Below are positions 15,813-23,407 of a DNA stretch of 31,915 nt, in pieces. Location of the stretch: the IMG/VR virus record IMGVR_UViG_3300045454_000089, positions 1 through 31,915 of that record; one strand, written 5' to 3'. Origin of the DNA: a virus. The notes beneath the pieces were generated by a model. It did not search any database. It had not been told where the DNA came from and was given only the letters and a program-made list of their open reading frames with translations. The translations under genes were made by a program, and so were the position numbers. Numbering within the stretch: the first letter of the stretch is position 1; the number at the start of each line of letters is the position of its first letter.

Positions 15813-16203
15813 TCCGCACCTCCTTGCAGACCCGGCGCAGCCGGTGCGCCAGCTCGCACACCTGTTCGGGCACGTTCGCGCGTTCGAACCGTCCGCGTAC
15901 AGGCCGCCAACGGAACAACATGTTCCAGCGCGCGGTGTTCAGGTGTGCGTTCAGGGCCTCGCGTTCGGCGGGCGAGAGCTCGGCCAGGAACGACTCCAGG
16001 TCGCGCCTCCACAGCCGCAGCTCGTGCGCCCCGATCCGGGCGTCCGGCAGCTCGGGCACGAAGACCGCCAGATAGCTGGCCCGGTGGGGGTTGTGGCCGC
16101 CCAGTACCCTCTGCCAGGACTTGAGCCCCCGGCCCGCCATCCAGAGCGTCCGAACCACGTGTTCGGCCTGCCAGGTTGCGCGGTGTTCGGGGCGTTCGTT
16201 CAC
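15793..16203 (-). CDS. Hypothetical early protein
   Basis: This 136-residue protein is rich in Arg and Trp. An N-terminal segment (TWQAEHVVRTLWMAGRGLKSW, within residues 10-31) precedes a helical C-terminal half (SPAEREALNAHL, VCELAHRLRRVCKEV). No family is recognised. The start is at 16203, overlapping the preceding gene by 4 bp. Its position at the end of the early genes corresponds to where Mu carries middle-operon regulator genes, but I see no Mor/C-like sequence. Confidence 0.65.
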   Translation of the reverse strand: MNERPEHRATWQAEHVVRTLWMAGRGLKSWQRVLGGHNPHRASYLAVFVPELPDARIGAHELRLWRRDLESFLAELSPAEREALNAHLNTARWNMLFRWRPVRGRFERANVPEQVCELAHRLRRVCKEVRNVSEAI

Positions 16204-16478
16204 AGTTCCTCCGTCCAGGTCCAGGTACCAACATTTAGTTCCTCCAGCCGGGTACCGGCATCTAACGTGGCCAGATCGAAGGCCTCGAGTAGCTTGTGGT
16301 ACTCCGACGCGGTGTCCCAGTGCTCGTAGTTGATGCCCAGCGCGCCTAAAGCTCTACGGATGGTTTCAACGATCTGCCACTGTATTTGCGCGGTCGCAAC
16401 GTAGTGGCCTTTCGATTTAGGCGCCTCTCGTGCTACTCGAAGCGCTGCAAAAAGTAGATCTCGTTTGGTTTTGTTCAC
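16200..16478 (-). CDS. Hypothetical early protein
   Basis: This 92-residue protein starts at GTG 16478, with GTGA overlapping the stop of the gene upstream. It has helical segments (KRDLLFAALRVAREA, IQWQIVETIRRALGALG) and an acidic C-terminus ending TWTWTEEL. Several codons are less GC-rich than in the neighbours, which hints at separate origin. No function is assigned. Confidence 0.65.
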   Translation of the reverse strand: MNKTKRDLLFAALRVAREAPKSKGHYVATAQIQWQIVETIRRALGALGINYEHWDTASEYHKLLEAFDLATLDAGTRLEELNVGTWTWTEEL

Positions 16479-16819
16479 TTCAGCACCTCCCGCCCCAGGT
16501 CTTCAATCGGAGCATCGTCGCCCTGGGCCTTGCGCCAGTTGGGGCCGTAGATTGTGATGGAGTTGCCCTCCAGTATGCAGCGATAGTCGCTAACCGCGCC
16601 ACCCTGGGTATGGCGCACAAAAAGCCGCTTACACGCATCCATAGCCGCCGGGGTCAGGTCTAGCTGGATTATCTGCCGACTGGCTGCGGCCAGCGCGGCC
16701 TGGGCTTGCAGCCGCTCGACCTCCAGCTTCTTCTCGGCCTCGTAAAATCCGATCAGCAGACCCACCACCGCAGCAGCCACCATGACCCAGGGCACGACCA
16801 AGAACCCGTCCCCTCGCAT
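16475..16819 (-). CDS. Membrane-anchored early protein
   Basis: I start at ATG 16819 (MRGDGFLVVPWVM, 114 residues) behind AGGAGGTGGTGAG. The longer upstream frame is shadow. Residues 6-24 form one membrane helix, followed by a short coiled coil (EAEKKLEVERLQAQAALAAA) and a soluble end with two Cys (C about 62 and 82). The layout of a single N-terminal anchor plus coiled coil resembles i-spanins, but it sits among early genes, so a different membrane role is also possible. Confidence 0.7.
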   Translation of the reverse strand: MRGDGFLVVPWVMVAAAVVGLLIGFYEAEKKLEVERLQAQAALAAASRQIIQLDLTPAAMDACKRLFVRHTQGGAVSDYRCILEGNSITIYGPNWRKAQGDDAPIEDLGREVLK

Positions 16820-16820
16820 C

Positions 16821-17225
16821 TCACCACCTCCTGAGAGCCGTTTCAGCTTCAAAGAGCGCCTGCTGGATAGCCGCTGGTTGCTCAATCTCGCCCCACCTGA
16901 GCGTCCTGGCCTCACGGTAGGCCAGGCAGCGCTCCAGGCCGCTTTTTATGTAGCTCAGCGCGTAGGCCATGATGCGGTCGGCCTGGTCGGCGGAGTTGGC
17001 GATGTGATACCGCCGCGTCATGGGGTCAAAGCCCACGACCTCGGGAGGCACCCCCGGCTTGCTAGGCCGGGCCGAGAGCCGGGCGCACAGCTCCACCGCC
17101 TCCCGCATCTCGCGGTCACCCGCTCCAATTGCATGGGCCAGGGCGTCGCGGTCCAGGCCCGCCGGCCCAGCCTCCCACAAGGCCTGGTAGACCGCGCGGG
17201 CCAGGTCAAGCCTAGGGTCGCTCAT
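16821..17225 (-). CDS. Hypothetical early protein with winged-helix-like N-terminus
   Basis: I start at ATG 17225 (MSDPRLDLARAVYQALWEAG, 134 residues), preceded by GGAGGTGCGGG and overlapping the previous gene by 14 bp. Residues 5-75 look like a winged helix: helix LARAVYQALWEAG, then LDRDALAHAIGAGDREMREAV, then a beta hairpin (PEVVGFDPMTRRYHIA). The C-terminal half is helical. This makes it a candidate early DNA-binding or regulatory protein. The family is not recognised. Confidence 0.68.
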   Translation of the reverse strand: MSDPRLDLARAVYQALWEAGPAGLDRDALAHAIGAGDREMREAVELCARLSARPSKPGVPPEVVGFDPMTRRYHIANSADQADRIMAYALSYIKSGLERCLAYREARTLRWGEIEQPAAIQQALFEAETALRRW

Positions 17226-17529
17226 CCCGCACCTCCCAGGTATAGGGCCCGTACATGGCCAGGTAGTCGCGCAGGGTGCGTCCAGAGATGGGCATCCACT
17301 CGGATAGCGCGTAAAGGTAGATGCTGTAGCGCGGCCCAACGCCAGCCGCGCCCGCCTCGCTGGTTTCGGGTCCGTCGTAGCGCACCCGGATGACCAGGTC
17401 GGCGCAGGAAAGTTCCACAATCTGGCCCTGGTGGCCGTGCAGCACCCGGAGGGCCTCGGCCAGGTTGCTGCTGCGGTCCTGCTTGCGTTCACCAGCGCGT
17501 TGTGCGGCCAGGGCACGGGCGCTAGGCAT
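17212..17529 (-). CDS. Hypothetical early protein
   Basis: This 105-residue protein starts at ATG 17529 after GAGGAGGT. A basic N-terminus (AAQRAGERKQDRSSNLAEAL) precedes a beta-rich core (IVELSCADLVIRVRYDG, YSIYLYALSEWMPISG). No family is recognised. Its stop overlaps the start of the winged-helix-like protein downstream, so the two are probably translated together. Confidence 0.65.
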   Translation of the reverse strand: MPSARALAAQRAGERKQDRSSNLAEALRVLHGHQGQIVELSCADLVIRVRYDGPETSEAGAAGVGPRYSIYLYALSEWMPISGRTLRDYLAMYGPYTWEVRDERP

Positions 17530-17540
17530 GGTCTACCTCC

Positions 17541-17780
17541 TCAGGCGGCGCAGTGAAAACACAGGATGTCATCCAGCCTCCCGGTGTTGCCGCACGTCGG
17601 GCAGATGTAGCCCTGCAGCCGCATAATCGAGCGGATGCGCTCGGCGGCCTCCAGGGCCTCGGCCACGTCGGCGTAAAGCTGAGCGCCATAGCGGTTGCCG
17701 TTCTGCTTGCAGACCCGCCCGTAGCGGCGGGCCTGGCTGGGGCTCAGCTTGCGCTCGTAGATGCGGTCCAGACCAGTCAC
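17541..17780 (-). CDS. Small zinc-ribbon protein
   Basis: This 79-residue protein has a helical, basic N-terminal part (KLSPSQARRYGRVCKQNGNRYG) and a C-terminal zinc ribbon CPTCGNTG...CFHC (C-x2-C at about 60-63, C-x2-C at 74-77). The start is GTG 17780, with GTGA overlapping the previous stop. Zinc ribbons of this size often bind nucleic acid or RNA polymerase, so this is one candidate for a transcription factor of the late promoters. That is speculation from fold and position. Confidence 0.75.
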   Translation of the reverse strand: MTGLDRIYERKLSPSQARRYGRVCKQNGNRYGAQLYADVAEALEAAERIRSIMRLQGYICPTCGNTGRLDDILCFHCAA

Positions 17781-18139
17781 GGCAGCTCCACCCCCTTCAT
17801 CCGGTGCGGATTGCGAAGTGTGTCCTGCACCTGCTCGTCCGATGCCTGGCGGCCAAGCACGCCAAACAGGTCCAGTGCAACCAGGTGCGCGGCCATAATG
17901 CGCCTCGCTGCAAATTTGAGCTGCGAGGGCTCGACCTCGTTGGTCTCGGACAACTGCCGCGCCGCGTAGATGAGGTCGCTGGCGATGTCGTGCAGGTAGT
18001 AGTACAGGAGCTTCTCGGGCTCAATCTGCGCCTTGGCGACCAGGGCCTCGATAGCGTCCTGGCTGGCCTGATACGCCTCGTTCGGGAGGTGCTGGTTCTG
18101 CTGGGGCTGGGTCTGCTGGGGCTTGTTGGGCAGTTTCAT
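17777..18139 (-). CDS. Hypothetical helical early protein
   Basis: This 120-residue protein starts at ATG 18139 behind AAGGAGAGAA. A Gln/Pro-rich N-terminus (KPQQTQPQQNQH) is followed by an all-helical region (EKLLYYYLHDIASDLIYAARQ, AARRIMAAHLVALDLFGVLG). No family is recognised. It begins a new translation block, separated from the MraZ pair by a heptamer-repeat tract. Confidence 0.68.
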   Translation of the reverse strand: MKLPNKPQQTQPQQNQHLPNEAYQASQDAIEALVAKAQIEPEKLLYYYLHDIASDLIYAARQLSETNEVEPSQLKFAARRIMAAHLVALDLFGVLGRQASDEQVQDTLRNPHRMKGVELP

Positions 18140-18149
18140 GGTTCTCTCC

Positions 18150-18186
18150 TTGGTCTTTCGGCCCTAGGCTTTCGACCTTCGACCTA
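18150..18186. repeat. Short heptamer repeat tract
   Basis: Units such as GTCTTTC GGCCCTA GGCTTTC GACCTTC GACCTAT follow a 7-bp period. The tract overlaps the 3' end of the small gene at 18164. Confidence 0.6.
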
Positions 18187-18292
18187 TTGACGAGGGTTGC
18201 TTTTTGTCGCTGCGGCCCCGGCTGCGCTTGGGCTCTGCCTCGCCCCAGAGCGGGCGCAGGTCGGGGTCGCGGTATGAAGGGAAGGGTCTCAT
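18164..18292 (-). CDS. Small basic protein coupled to MraZ
   Basis: A 42-residue frame (MRPFPSYRDPDLRPLWGEAE...) begins with ATG at 18292, whose ATGA overlaps the MraZ stop. The second half is strongly basic (KRSRGRSDKKQP). Its end runs into the heptamer tract, so the C-terminus may have been extended by repeat insertion. It is probably translated by coupling with MraZ, but its small size makes the call tentative. Confidence 0.5.
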   Translation of the reverse strand: MRPFPSYRDPDLRPLWGEAEPKRSRGRSDKKQPSSIGRRSKA

Positions 18293-18717
18293 CGCAGCAG
18301 GGCCCGTACCGGCTCGGGTACGGCGTACTGGGCGCTGGACAGGCGGGTTAGCTCGGTGTCCCAGCGTTCGGGGTTCCAGAGCTCCAGCCGGGTTTTGAGG
18401 CCCAGCACCACCACCTGGTGCTCGAGCTCGGCATAGTCGAGCAGCTGGGGCGTCAGGGCGATGCGCCCCGCCCGGTCGGGCCGGGTTTGCAGGGCCGCCC
18501 CGATAAAGAACCGGGCCAGGGCAACCGCCCTGGGGTTGTTGGCGGGCAGCTCGGTCAGGGCGGCTTCCAGCCGCCGCCAGGTGGCCAGCGGAAAGACGTA
18601 CAGGCAGCCCTCCAGGCCCCGCGTTACCACCAGGCCGCCGGCCAGGGCGGGGCGGAACTCGGCGGGCAGCATCAGGCGGCCCTTTTCGTCCAGGGTGTGG
18701 TGGTGCTCCCCGATCAC
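18289..18717 (-). CDS. mraZ: MraZ-family transcription regulator
   Basis: This 142-residue protein has the full MraZ layout of two AbrB-like repeats. The first is GEHHHTLDEKGRLMLPAEFR (3-22, DxKGR signature 10-14). The second is DRAGRIALTPQLLDYA (81-96, DxxGR signature). The linking segments are also family-typical (RGLEGCLYVFPLATW 33-47; LELWNPERWD 111-120). Bacterial MraZ is encoded first in the dcw division/cell-wall cluster, forms rings and binds repeated TGGG-type sites. Here it lies in an early phage operon, with GTG 18717 overlapping the previous stop. It may control phage promoters or the host division cluster. The family call is firm; the role is inference. Confidence 0.93.
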   Translation of the reverse strand: MIGEHHHTLDEKGRLMLPAEFRPALAGGLVVTRGLEGCLYVFPLATWRRLEAALTELPANNPRAVALARFFIGAALQTRPDRAGRIALTPQLLDYAELEHQVVVLGLKTRLELWNPERWDTELTRLSSAQYAVPEPVRALLR

Positions 18718-19148
18718 GACAGCACCCTCCCCCGGCCGGCCATGTCGGCGATGGTCTTTTCGTCCAGCTTTTTCTCGAAAATTTCGGCGGCGTAGGCCAG
18801 CAGGGCGGCGTACAGCGCTTTGCGCTCGTGTTCCAGGCCGTCCTTTTCAAAGGTCAGCTTGTCAATCTGCACCGCAATCTGCTCGGCCCGCTCGGCCAGG
18901 CCCTCGTAGTCCAGGTCTTCCAGCACCTGCACCTTCAGGTAGTCCGAGCGCTCGGCCTCGGATTTAAGGGTCTTGTAGCTCTCGCGCAGCCGCGCCCCCT
19001 GCCGCACATACACCTCGCGGCGCTCCAGATCTTTTTTCACCTTGTCGCGCTCGGCCCGCATGGCCACCAGCTGCCGGTTGATGCGGGTAATCTCGGCAGG
19101 TATCGAAAGCAGCCTGGTGCGGCGTTGTTCAGCGAAGTCGTGGGTCAT
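18714..19148 (-). CDS. Coiled-coil early protein
   Basis: This 144-residue protein starts at ATG 19148 behind GGAGGAG. It is almost entirely charged helix with long coiled-coil stretches (ITRINRQLVAMRAERDKVKK; IAVQIDKLTFEKDGLEHERK). Mu has a DNA-end-binding coiled-coil protein (Gam) among its early genes. Position and architecture allow that comparison, but I do not see sequence evidence for Gam. It directly precedes mraZ with a GTGA overlap. Confidence 0.72.
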   Translation of the reverse strand: MTHDFAEQRRTRLLSIPAEITRINRQLVAMRAERDKVKKDLERREVYVRQGARLRESYKTLKSEAERSDYLKVQVLEDLDYEGLAERAEQIAVQIDKLTFEKDGLEHERKALYAALLAYAAEIFEKKLDEKTIADMAGRGRVLS

Positions 19149-19486
19149 GGTTGGCTCCTCCAGGTCTGGGAAATCTCGGCCTCGCTCGGGCGAGTCGCAA
19201 GCAGCACCCGCCGCAGCACCTGGCCGTACTTGCCGGCGTGTAGCTGGATCTCGGTCTGGGTGGCGATCACCTGCACGGTCTGGGTGGCGCCCATCTGACC
19301 GCTGGGGTCCAGGTTGCGCAGGGTGAGCACTGCGCCTTCCTGCAGCCAGGTGATGTCGCCCCGGATGTAGTTGATGGGGCGCTGGGGCCAGTCGCCCTCC
19401 GGGGTGGCCATGTAGAGCAGGGTGGCCACGTCGTCCAGCCGGGGGATGCGCTCGCCCGCCACCTCGATCTCGCGGCGTTTTTTCAT
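19145..19486 (-). CDS. Hypothetical early protein
   Basis: I start at ATG 19486 (MKKRREIEVAGERIPRLDDV, 113 residues) because its ATGA overlaps the stop of the preceding gene. A GTG at 19498 is the alternative. It is a mixed alpha/beta protein with a beta-rich middle (VLTLRNLDPSGQMGATQTVQ followed by VIATQTEIQL). The family is not recognised. Confidence 0.66.
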   Translation of the reverse strand: MKKRREIEVAGERIPRLDDVATLLYMATPEGDWPQRPINYIRGDITWLQEGAVLTLRNLDPSGQMGATQTVQVIATQTEIQLHAGKYGQVLRRVLLATRPSEAEISQTWRSQP

Positions 19487-19953
19487 GGCAGCACCCACCG
19501 GAGCGCCCCGGTGTGTGGCGCTAGCAACAGGGGCGGGCGTTGGCGGTCGCAGTGCCCGGCCCAGGGGGCTCTGGGGTCGTAGCGGCAGGGCTCCGCGAAA
19601 ACCTTGAGCAGGTAGGTCAGGCCGTAGTGGTTCCAGCCCTCCACATGGCCCAGCTCGTATAGCTCCATAGCCGTTCGGAGTTCCTGCTCCTGCTGGTCGG
19701 TCAGCCAGGGGTGGTGGGGGTCAAAGTAGACCACCGTTCCGCCCAGGGTTACGCCGTAACCCCACCATCGCTGGTGCAGGGGGCCGTCGGAGATGCGAAT
19801 AATGGTGATGGGGGTGAGGTAGAGAGCCGGGCTGCGCTGGGCCACAAACTCGGCGCTGAGGGCAAAGCCGCCCCCCACCACCTGGCCCCCGGCCAGCAGG
19901 CCAAAGGCCAGCGCAACCAGGCTCAGAATGCCCACCGGGGTCAGTTCGGGCAT
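19483..19953 (-). CDS. Membrane-associated protein with degenerate zincin-like motif
   Basis: I start at ATG 19953 (MPELTPVGILSLVALAFG, 156 residues), 2 bp after the stop of the tiny gene upstream. A hydrophobic N-terminal segment (about 8-30) could be an anchor or signal. The segment MELYELGHVEGWNHYGLTYL (about 110-129) looks like the helix of small metallopeptidases (HExxH-x-x-Q-x-x-x-x-G) but the first His is Tyr, so zinc catalysis by the usual route is unlikely. Three Cys-containing or His-rich features follow (EPCRYDP, GHCDRQ). The function is unknown. Confidence 0.66.
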   Translation of the reverse strand: MPELTPVGILSLVALAFGLLAGGQVVGGGFALSAEFVAQRSPALYLTPITIIRISDGPLHQRWWGYGVTLGGTVVYFDPHHPWLTDQQEQELRTAMELYELGHVEGWNHYGLTYLLKVFAEPCRYDPRAPWAGHCDRQRPPLLLAPHTGALRWVLP

Positions 19954-19955
19954 GG

Positions 19956-20051
19956 CTACCGACCCCCCCACCAGACAATGGCGTGGATGATGGCCACCAT
20001 AAACGCGCCGGTAGTCACGTCCCGCAGCAGGTCTTTCACGCGGTGCTTCAC
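19956..20051 (-). CDS. Tiny membrane protein
   Basis: A 31-residue frame (VKHRVKDLLRDVTTGAFMVA...) starts with GTG at 20051, overlapping the stop of the 77-residue gene, and ends 2 bp before the next start. A basic N-terminus and one hydrophobic helix (about residues 16-27) suggest an inner-membrane peptide. It is too short for a firm call, but it fits exactly between two coupled genes. Confidence 0.5.
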   Translation of the reverse strand: MKHRVKDLLRDVTTGAFMVAIIHAIVWWGGR

Positions 20052-20281
20052 AGCCGGCCTCCTTCTTTCCAGCGCTGCACGGTCTGGATGCAGTCGGCCA
20101 GGGCGGCCAGGGCCGCCAGCGGGCTGGGGGCCGCCGTGGGGGTCTTGTGGGTGTGGCCCGTCCACTGGTCGGTCACGCACACCAGGTAGCCGCCCTCCAC
20201 GTGGACCCAGGCGGTGGTGAACCCCTCCAGCCGCAGTTCTTTGGCCAGGGCGCGGGCTTTGTCCAGGTCGTCTTCGGTCAT
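20048..20281 (-). CDS. Hypothetical protein after MuB
   Basis: This 77-residue protein starts at ATG 20281, with ATGA overlapping the MuB stop. It starts with a charged helix (DDLDKARALAKELRLEGF), then a beta hairpin (AWVHVEGGYLVCVTDQWTG) and a C-terminal Ala-rich helix. No family is recognised. Coupling to MuB suggests an early role in replication or its control. Confidence 0.66.
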   Translation of the reverse strand: MTEDDLDKARALAKELRLEGFTTAWVHVEGGYLVCVTDQWTGHTHKTPTAAPSPLAALAALADCIQTVQRWKEGGRL

Positions 20282-21096
20282 GGCTGTCCTCCTCCGGCCA
20301 GGTTGAGTTTTTTGGCCACCGCCGTCACGTTCTTGGGGGCAAAGTTGGCGCGGTTTAGTCCCTTGTCGGCGTTCTTGCCGATAGCCCGGTCAATCTGCTT
20401 CATCAGGCGCAGCACGTCGCGCATCACCCCGCCGGTCAGGTCGTGGATTTTTTGCAGGCTGGCCCGGGGCAGGCCCGCCAGCAGGGGCATCTGGGCCAGC
20501 TCGTCGGCCTCTACCGGCTCGGCTTCGGCAATTACCCCGATGCGGCTCTCGATGTCGCGCCAGCGGCGAATCTGGGGGGCAAAGTCTTCGGTGGCGATCA
20601 GAATGAAAGTGCTGCTGGTCTCGTCGGCCAGATATTTGAGCACCTCGTAGCTGTCGCGTGGCATGCGCTGGGCCTCGTCCACCACCGCCACCATGCGCTT
20701 GGCCCCCAGCTGGGTGTGTACCGTGCCCAGCAGGTCGCGAAAGCGGCGGGTGCGGGTGATGTAGAGGTTCAGGGCCAGGTCTTCCAGCAGGGCGCCGGGC
20801 TCGTAGCTGGGCTGGGCGTGGATCCAGGCGGTGTTCAGGTCGGGCCACTGCTCCCGCACGTAGCGCAGAAAGTGCTTGGCGGTTACGGTTTTGGAGCAGC
20901 CCGCCGGGCCGGTCACCAGCGCGAAGGGGAACTGGTCTTCCACCGCGTCGCGCAGCCGGGCGGCAATAATGCGGGTGGCGCGGGTCTGCACAAAGTCCAC
21001 CTCGTCGTCCAGCACGTCGCCGTACTCGCTGGCCAGCCAGTCTTCCACGATCTTGTCTACGTCTGCCGGGTTGATGTAGTCTTGTGTCTGAGCCAT
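20278..21096 (-). CDS. MuB-like AAA+ ATPase, target-DNA activator
   Basis: This 272-residue protein has Walker A GPAGCSKT (63-70), Walker B VVDEAQ (138-143), a sensor-1 region (TFILIATED, about 163-171) and an arginine-finger-like IRRWRDIESRIG segment. MuB polymerises on DNA, delivers target DNA to the MuA transpososome, stimulates strand transfer and gives target immunity. It is slightly shorter than Mu B (312 residues), with only about 40 residues before the ATPase core, so the N-terminal DNA-binding region is reduced. ATG 21096 follows AAGGAGAG. It lies 46 bp after the transposase gene. Confidence 0.93.
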   Translation of the reverse strand: MAQTQDYINPADVDKIVEDWLASEYGDVLDDEVDFVQTRATRIIAARLRDAVEDQFPFALVTGPAGCSKTVTAKHFLRYVREQWPDLNTAWIHAQPSYEPGALLEDLALNLYITRTRRFRDLLGTVHTQLGAKRMVAVVDEAQRMPRDSYEVLKYLADETSSTFILIATEDFAPQIRRWRDIESRIGVIAEAEPVEADELAQMPLLAGLPRASLQKIHDLTGGVMRDVLRLMKQIDRAIGKNADKGLNRANFAPKNVTAVAKKLNLAGGGQP

Positions 21097-21142
21097 ACTC
21101 TCTCCTTTGGTTCCATTTGCTTCGACGGGGTGGGTGGTAGCC

Positions 21143-23401
21143 CTAAGCCCCGTTGGAGCCGGTGTCGGGCCTGGGCGACAGGTCCAGCTCGTCGTCCAGG
21201 GTGAAGCCCTGGGCCAGAAAATCGGCCACGGCTTCTTCGGCCTCGCGCTGAGCGGCGCTATGGGTAGCCAGCGCCACCTGGGGGCCGGAAATTTGCAGGG
21301 GTTGGATCTCGGGTTTGGGCAGCTCGGGGGCCGCGCGCTCCAGGGCCTGGTCGTGCCGGTAGGTCGGGTTCATAAACTGGGCCCTTATCTCGTCGGCAGC
21401 GGTGTGGATGTCGCGGATGTGCTGTCGCAGTTTGCGGCGGTGCTCGCGGGCCTCATCGCCCAGGGCGTTCCAGTTCTGGCTCTGGAGGGGGCCCAGAATT
21501 TCCAGGGTGCCGTCGCGGCGCGGCAGGGCCACCGACAGCTCGGCGGCGGGCAGTATCTCGTTGATCAGCACCACCACCTCCATGCCCTGGTAGCGGACCA
21601 GGCTGCCATCGGCCAGACCCCAGGGGCGGCCGCGCAGGGTGATGGTGCCGTTGCCGCGCACCCGGCGCTTCTCCTGGCGGGCAAACAGCAGCATCAGGTC
21701 GCCAAAGTGATACTGGGCCCGGCTGGCGGCGGGGGCGGTCTGGACAAACCACTCCTCGCGGGTTTTGCTGCCCCGAATCAGCGACTTGTGGTAGTCGCGG
21801 GTCAGCCAGAGCAGGGCCTGATATTTGAACTCTTCCTCGGTGAGAAGGCGCTCGGGGTAGGGGTCGGGGCCGCACTGGGCCATCCAGCGCCGGGTGTTGT
21901 GCAGGTAGCGGGCAATCTGCTGGTGGTCGCGCTCGTGTACGTCCGAGCCGGCATAGCCGCTCAGGCCGGCCTCGAACTGCTGGTGGAACAGGCCAAAGAA
22001 ACGCTCGATGTTGCCCCGGCTGTGCGAGACATAGGGGCGGGAGTGAACAGACTCGATCTCGAGGTCGGACAGAATGCGCTCGCTTTTCTCCGAGCGGTAC
22101 ACCTTGCCGTTGTCCCAGTAGATCTGGTCGGGGCGGCCCCAGACCGGCCAGTGCTGGTCCCAGGGCTGGGGCTTTTCCAGCAGGGCCAGCATCAGCATCC
22201 GGTCGGTGGCGGCCTGGTCCTCATCGCGCGAGAAGGTAAACCCTGCCACCGCCCCCGAGAACACGTCTATGGCCGCGTGGATGCGCAGCCGCAGCACGCT
22301 GTTGGAATAGGGGTCGTAGACGAAGGTGTCGCACCTGGTCATGTCCACCATCCAGAGCTGGTTGGCCCGCTCGGTTAGCACGTGACCACTCCAGACCCGC
22401 AAATGCTCCTTGCGGGCCTTGTCGTCCATCAGGGTGGCCCGCAGCACCGGGTCGGCCTCCATCAGTTGGCGGATGCGCCGGATGGTGCCGGGCGAGAGCC
22501 GGTTCACCTCGCGGGCATTGGGGTAGGGCCGGTACAAGAGCAGGCTGGGGTCGTTGAGCTCGAGCACCCGGCGGATGCGCGGGGCCGAGTAGCGTGGGTA
22601 GAGCATCCACAGACCGACCACCATCTGTTGCAGCTCGGGCGGCAGCCGAAAGGTGCCCAGGTCGCGGCGGGGCCTGCGGGCCAGGTCGGCCTCGGGCTGG
22701 CGGGCCTGGGCCAGCCGGTCCAGCAGCCGCTGGATCTGCCGCCGCGAGTAGCCGTGCTGCCGCGCGGCCTGGTCCAGCAGGCGGCTGCGCTCCCCCGGCC
22801 CGGCAGCCTGGTAGGCCCGCGCCAGAGGAATCAACCAGGCCACAATCTGCCTGGCCCGCTCGCGGTGATGGGCCGGTATCGCCGCCGGGTTTCTTAATCT
22901 TTGGCTCTCATAAATGGCCTCTGGCGGATGTGTATTTGGTGAGAGATTTTGGTGGGTAGTCTGCGGTTTTTCGGTGGACTTAGGGTCTGTCCCAGTGACC
23001 CCGGCTTGTCCCAGTGACCCGACACCGTGTGATAGCTCGCACTCAACCTCATACGACGTCCTGGACGGCTTTTGAGTCACTGTGACACTGCCAGCACCCG
23101 GGCAGGAGATTAAGAGGTTTGATGAGGGGTTTTCGTGTCCCAGTGACTTTATGAGAACCGGAGTCACTGTGCCAAGTTGTCCCAGTGACTCCCCTGTGAT
23201 CCGCTTAGGTTCCTGGAGAACTCTAACCAAGTCATTTAAATCCACCATTCGCTTTCGGGTTGCCCCCCCGGTTCGAGTTCGGACTTCGACTAGGCTCGAG
23301 CTCAGGGTTTTGCTGGCCAGCAGTCGCTTGATAGTCCGCTCGGACACGCCGAGCCGCTGAGCAGCATCGGAAATAGAGACGAATCTAGTTTCATCGGTCA
23401 T
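21143..23401 (-). CDS. MuA-like DDE transposase
   Basis: This is a 752-residue protein. Residues 6-64 are a helix-turn-helix of MerR/excisionase type (SDAAQRLGVSERTIKRLLAS). A low-complexity linker (about 65-165) follows, then a second DNA-binding helical region (about 175-240, HGYSRRQIQRLLDRL). The rve-type catalytic core carries D353 (LWMVDMTRCD), D430 (IYWDNGK) and E466 (GNIERFF). The C-terminal part includes a Mu-transposase beta-barrel-like region and a charged tail that in MuA contacts MuB and ClpX. The linker region of the gene contains the repeat cluster at 22988-23191. ATG 23401 has GAGGAG ahead, within the end of the Ner-like gene. Confidence 0.95.
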   Translation of the reverse strand: MTDETRFVSISDAAQRLGVSERTIKRLLASKTLSSSLVEVRTRTGGATRKRMVDLNDLVRVLQEPKRITGESLGQLGTVTPVLIKSLGHENPSSNLLISCPGAGSVTVTQKPSRTSYEVECELSHGVGSLGQAGVTGTDPKSTEKPQTTHQNLSPNTHPPEAIYESQRLRNPAAIPAHHRERARQIVAWLIPLARAYQAAGPGERSRLLDQAARQHGYSRRQIQRLLDRLAQARQPEADLARRPRRDLGTFRLPPELQQMVVGLWMLYPRYSAPRIRRVLELNDPSLLLYRPYPNAREVNRLSPGTIRRIRQLMEADPVLRATLMDDKARKEHLRVWSGHVLTERANQLWMVDMTRCDTFVYDPYSNSVLRLRIHAAIDVFSGAVAGFTFSRDEDQAATDRMLMLALLEKPQPWDQHWPVWGRPDQIYWDNGKVYRSEKSERILSDLEIESVHSRPYVSHSRGNIERFFGLFHQQFEAGLSGYAGSDVHERDHQQIARYLHNTRRWMAQCGPDPYPERLLTEEEFKYQALLWLTRDYHKSLIRGSKTREEWFVQTAPAASRAQYHFGDLMLLFARQEKRRVRGNGTITLRGRPWGLADGSLVRYQGMEVVVLINEILPAAELSVALPRRDGTLEILGPLQSQNWNALGDEAREHRRKLRQHIRDIHTAADEIRAQFMNPTYRHDQALERAAPELPKPEIQPLQISGPQVALATHSAAQREAEEAVADFLAQGFTLDDELDLSPRPDTGSNGA
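22988..23191. promoter_or_regulatory. Cluster of TGTCCCAGTGAC repeats inside the transposase gene
   Basis: Exact copies lie at 22988-22999, 23007-23018, 23136-23147 and 23178-23189. Inverted near-copies lie at 23076-23087 (one mismatch) and 23163-23174 (two mismatches). They are read in different frames (VTGT in one, SLGQ in another), so the DNA word is conserved, not the peptide. The cluster is probably an operator or transposition enhancer. Confidence 0.78.
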
Positions 23402-23407
23402 GTTGAG

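Noticed and set aside
21107-22378. 423-codon plus-strand reading frame
   Set aside because: It lies entirely opposite the transposase gene, with no ribosome site and shadow-like composition.
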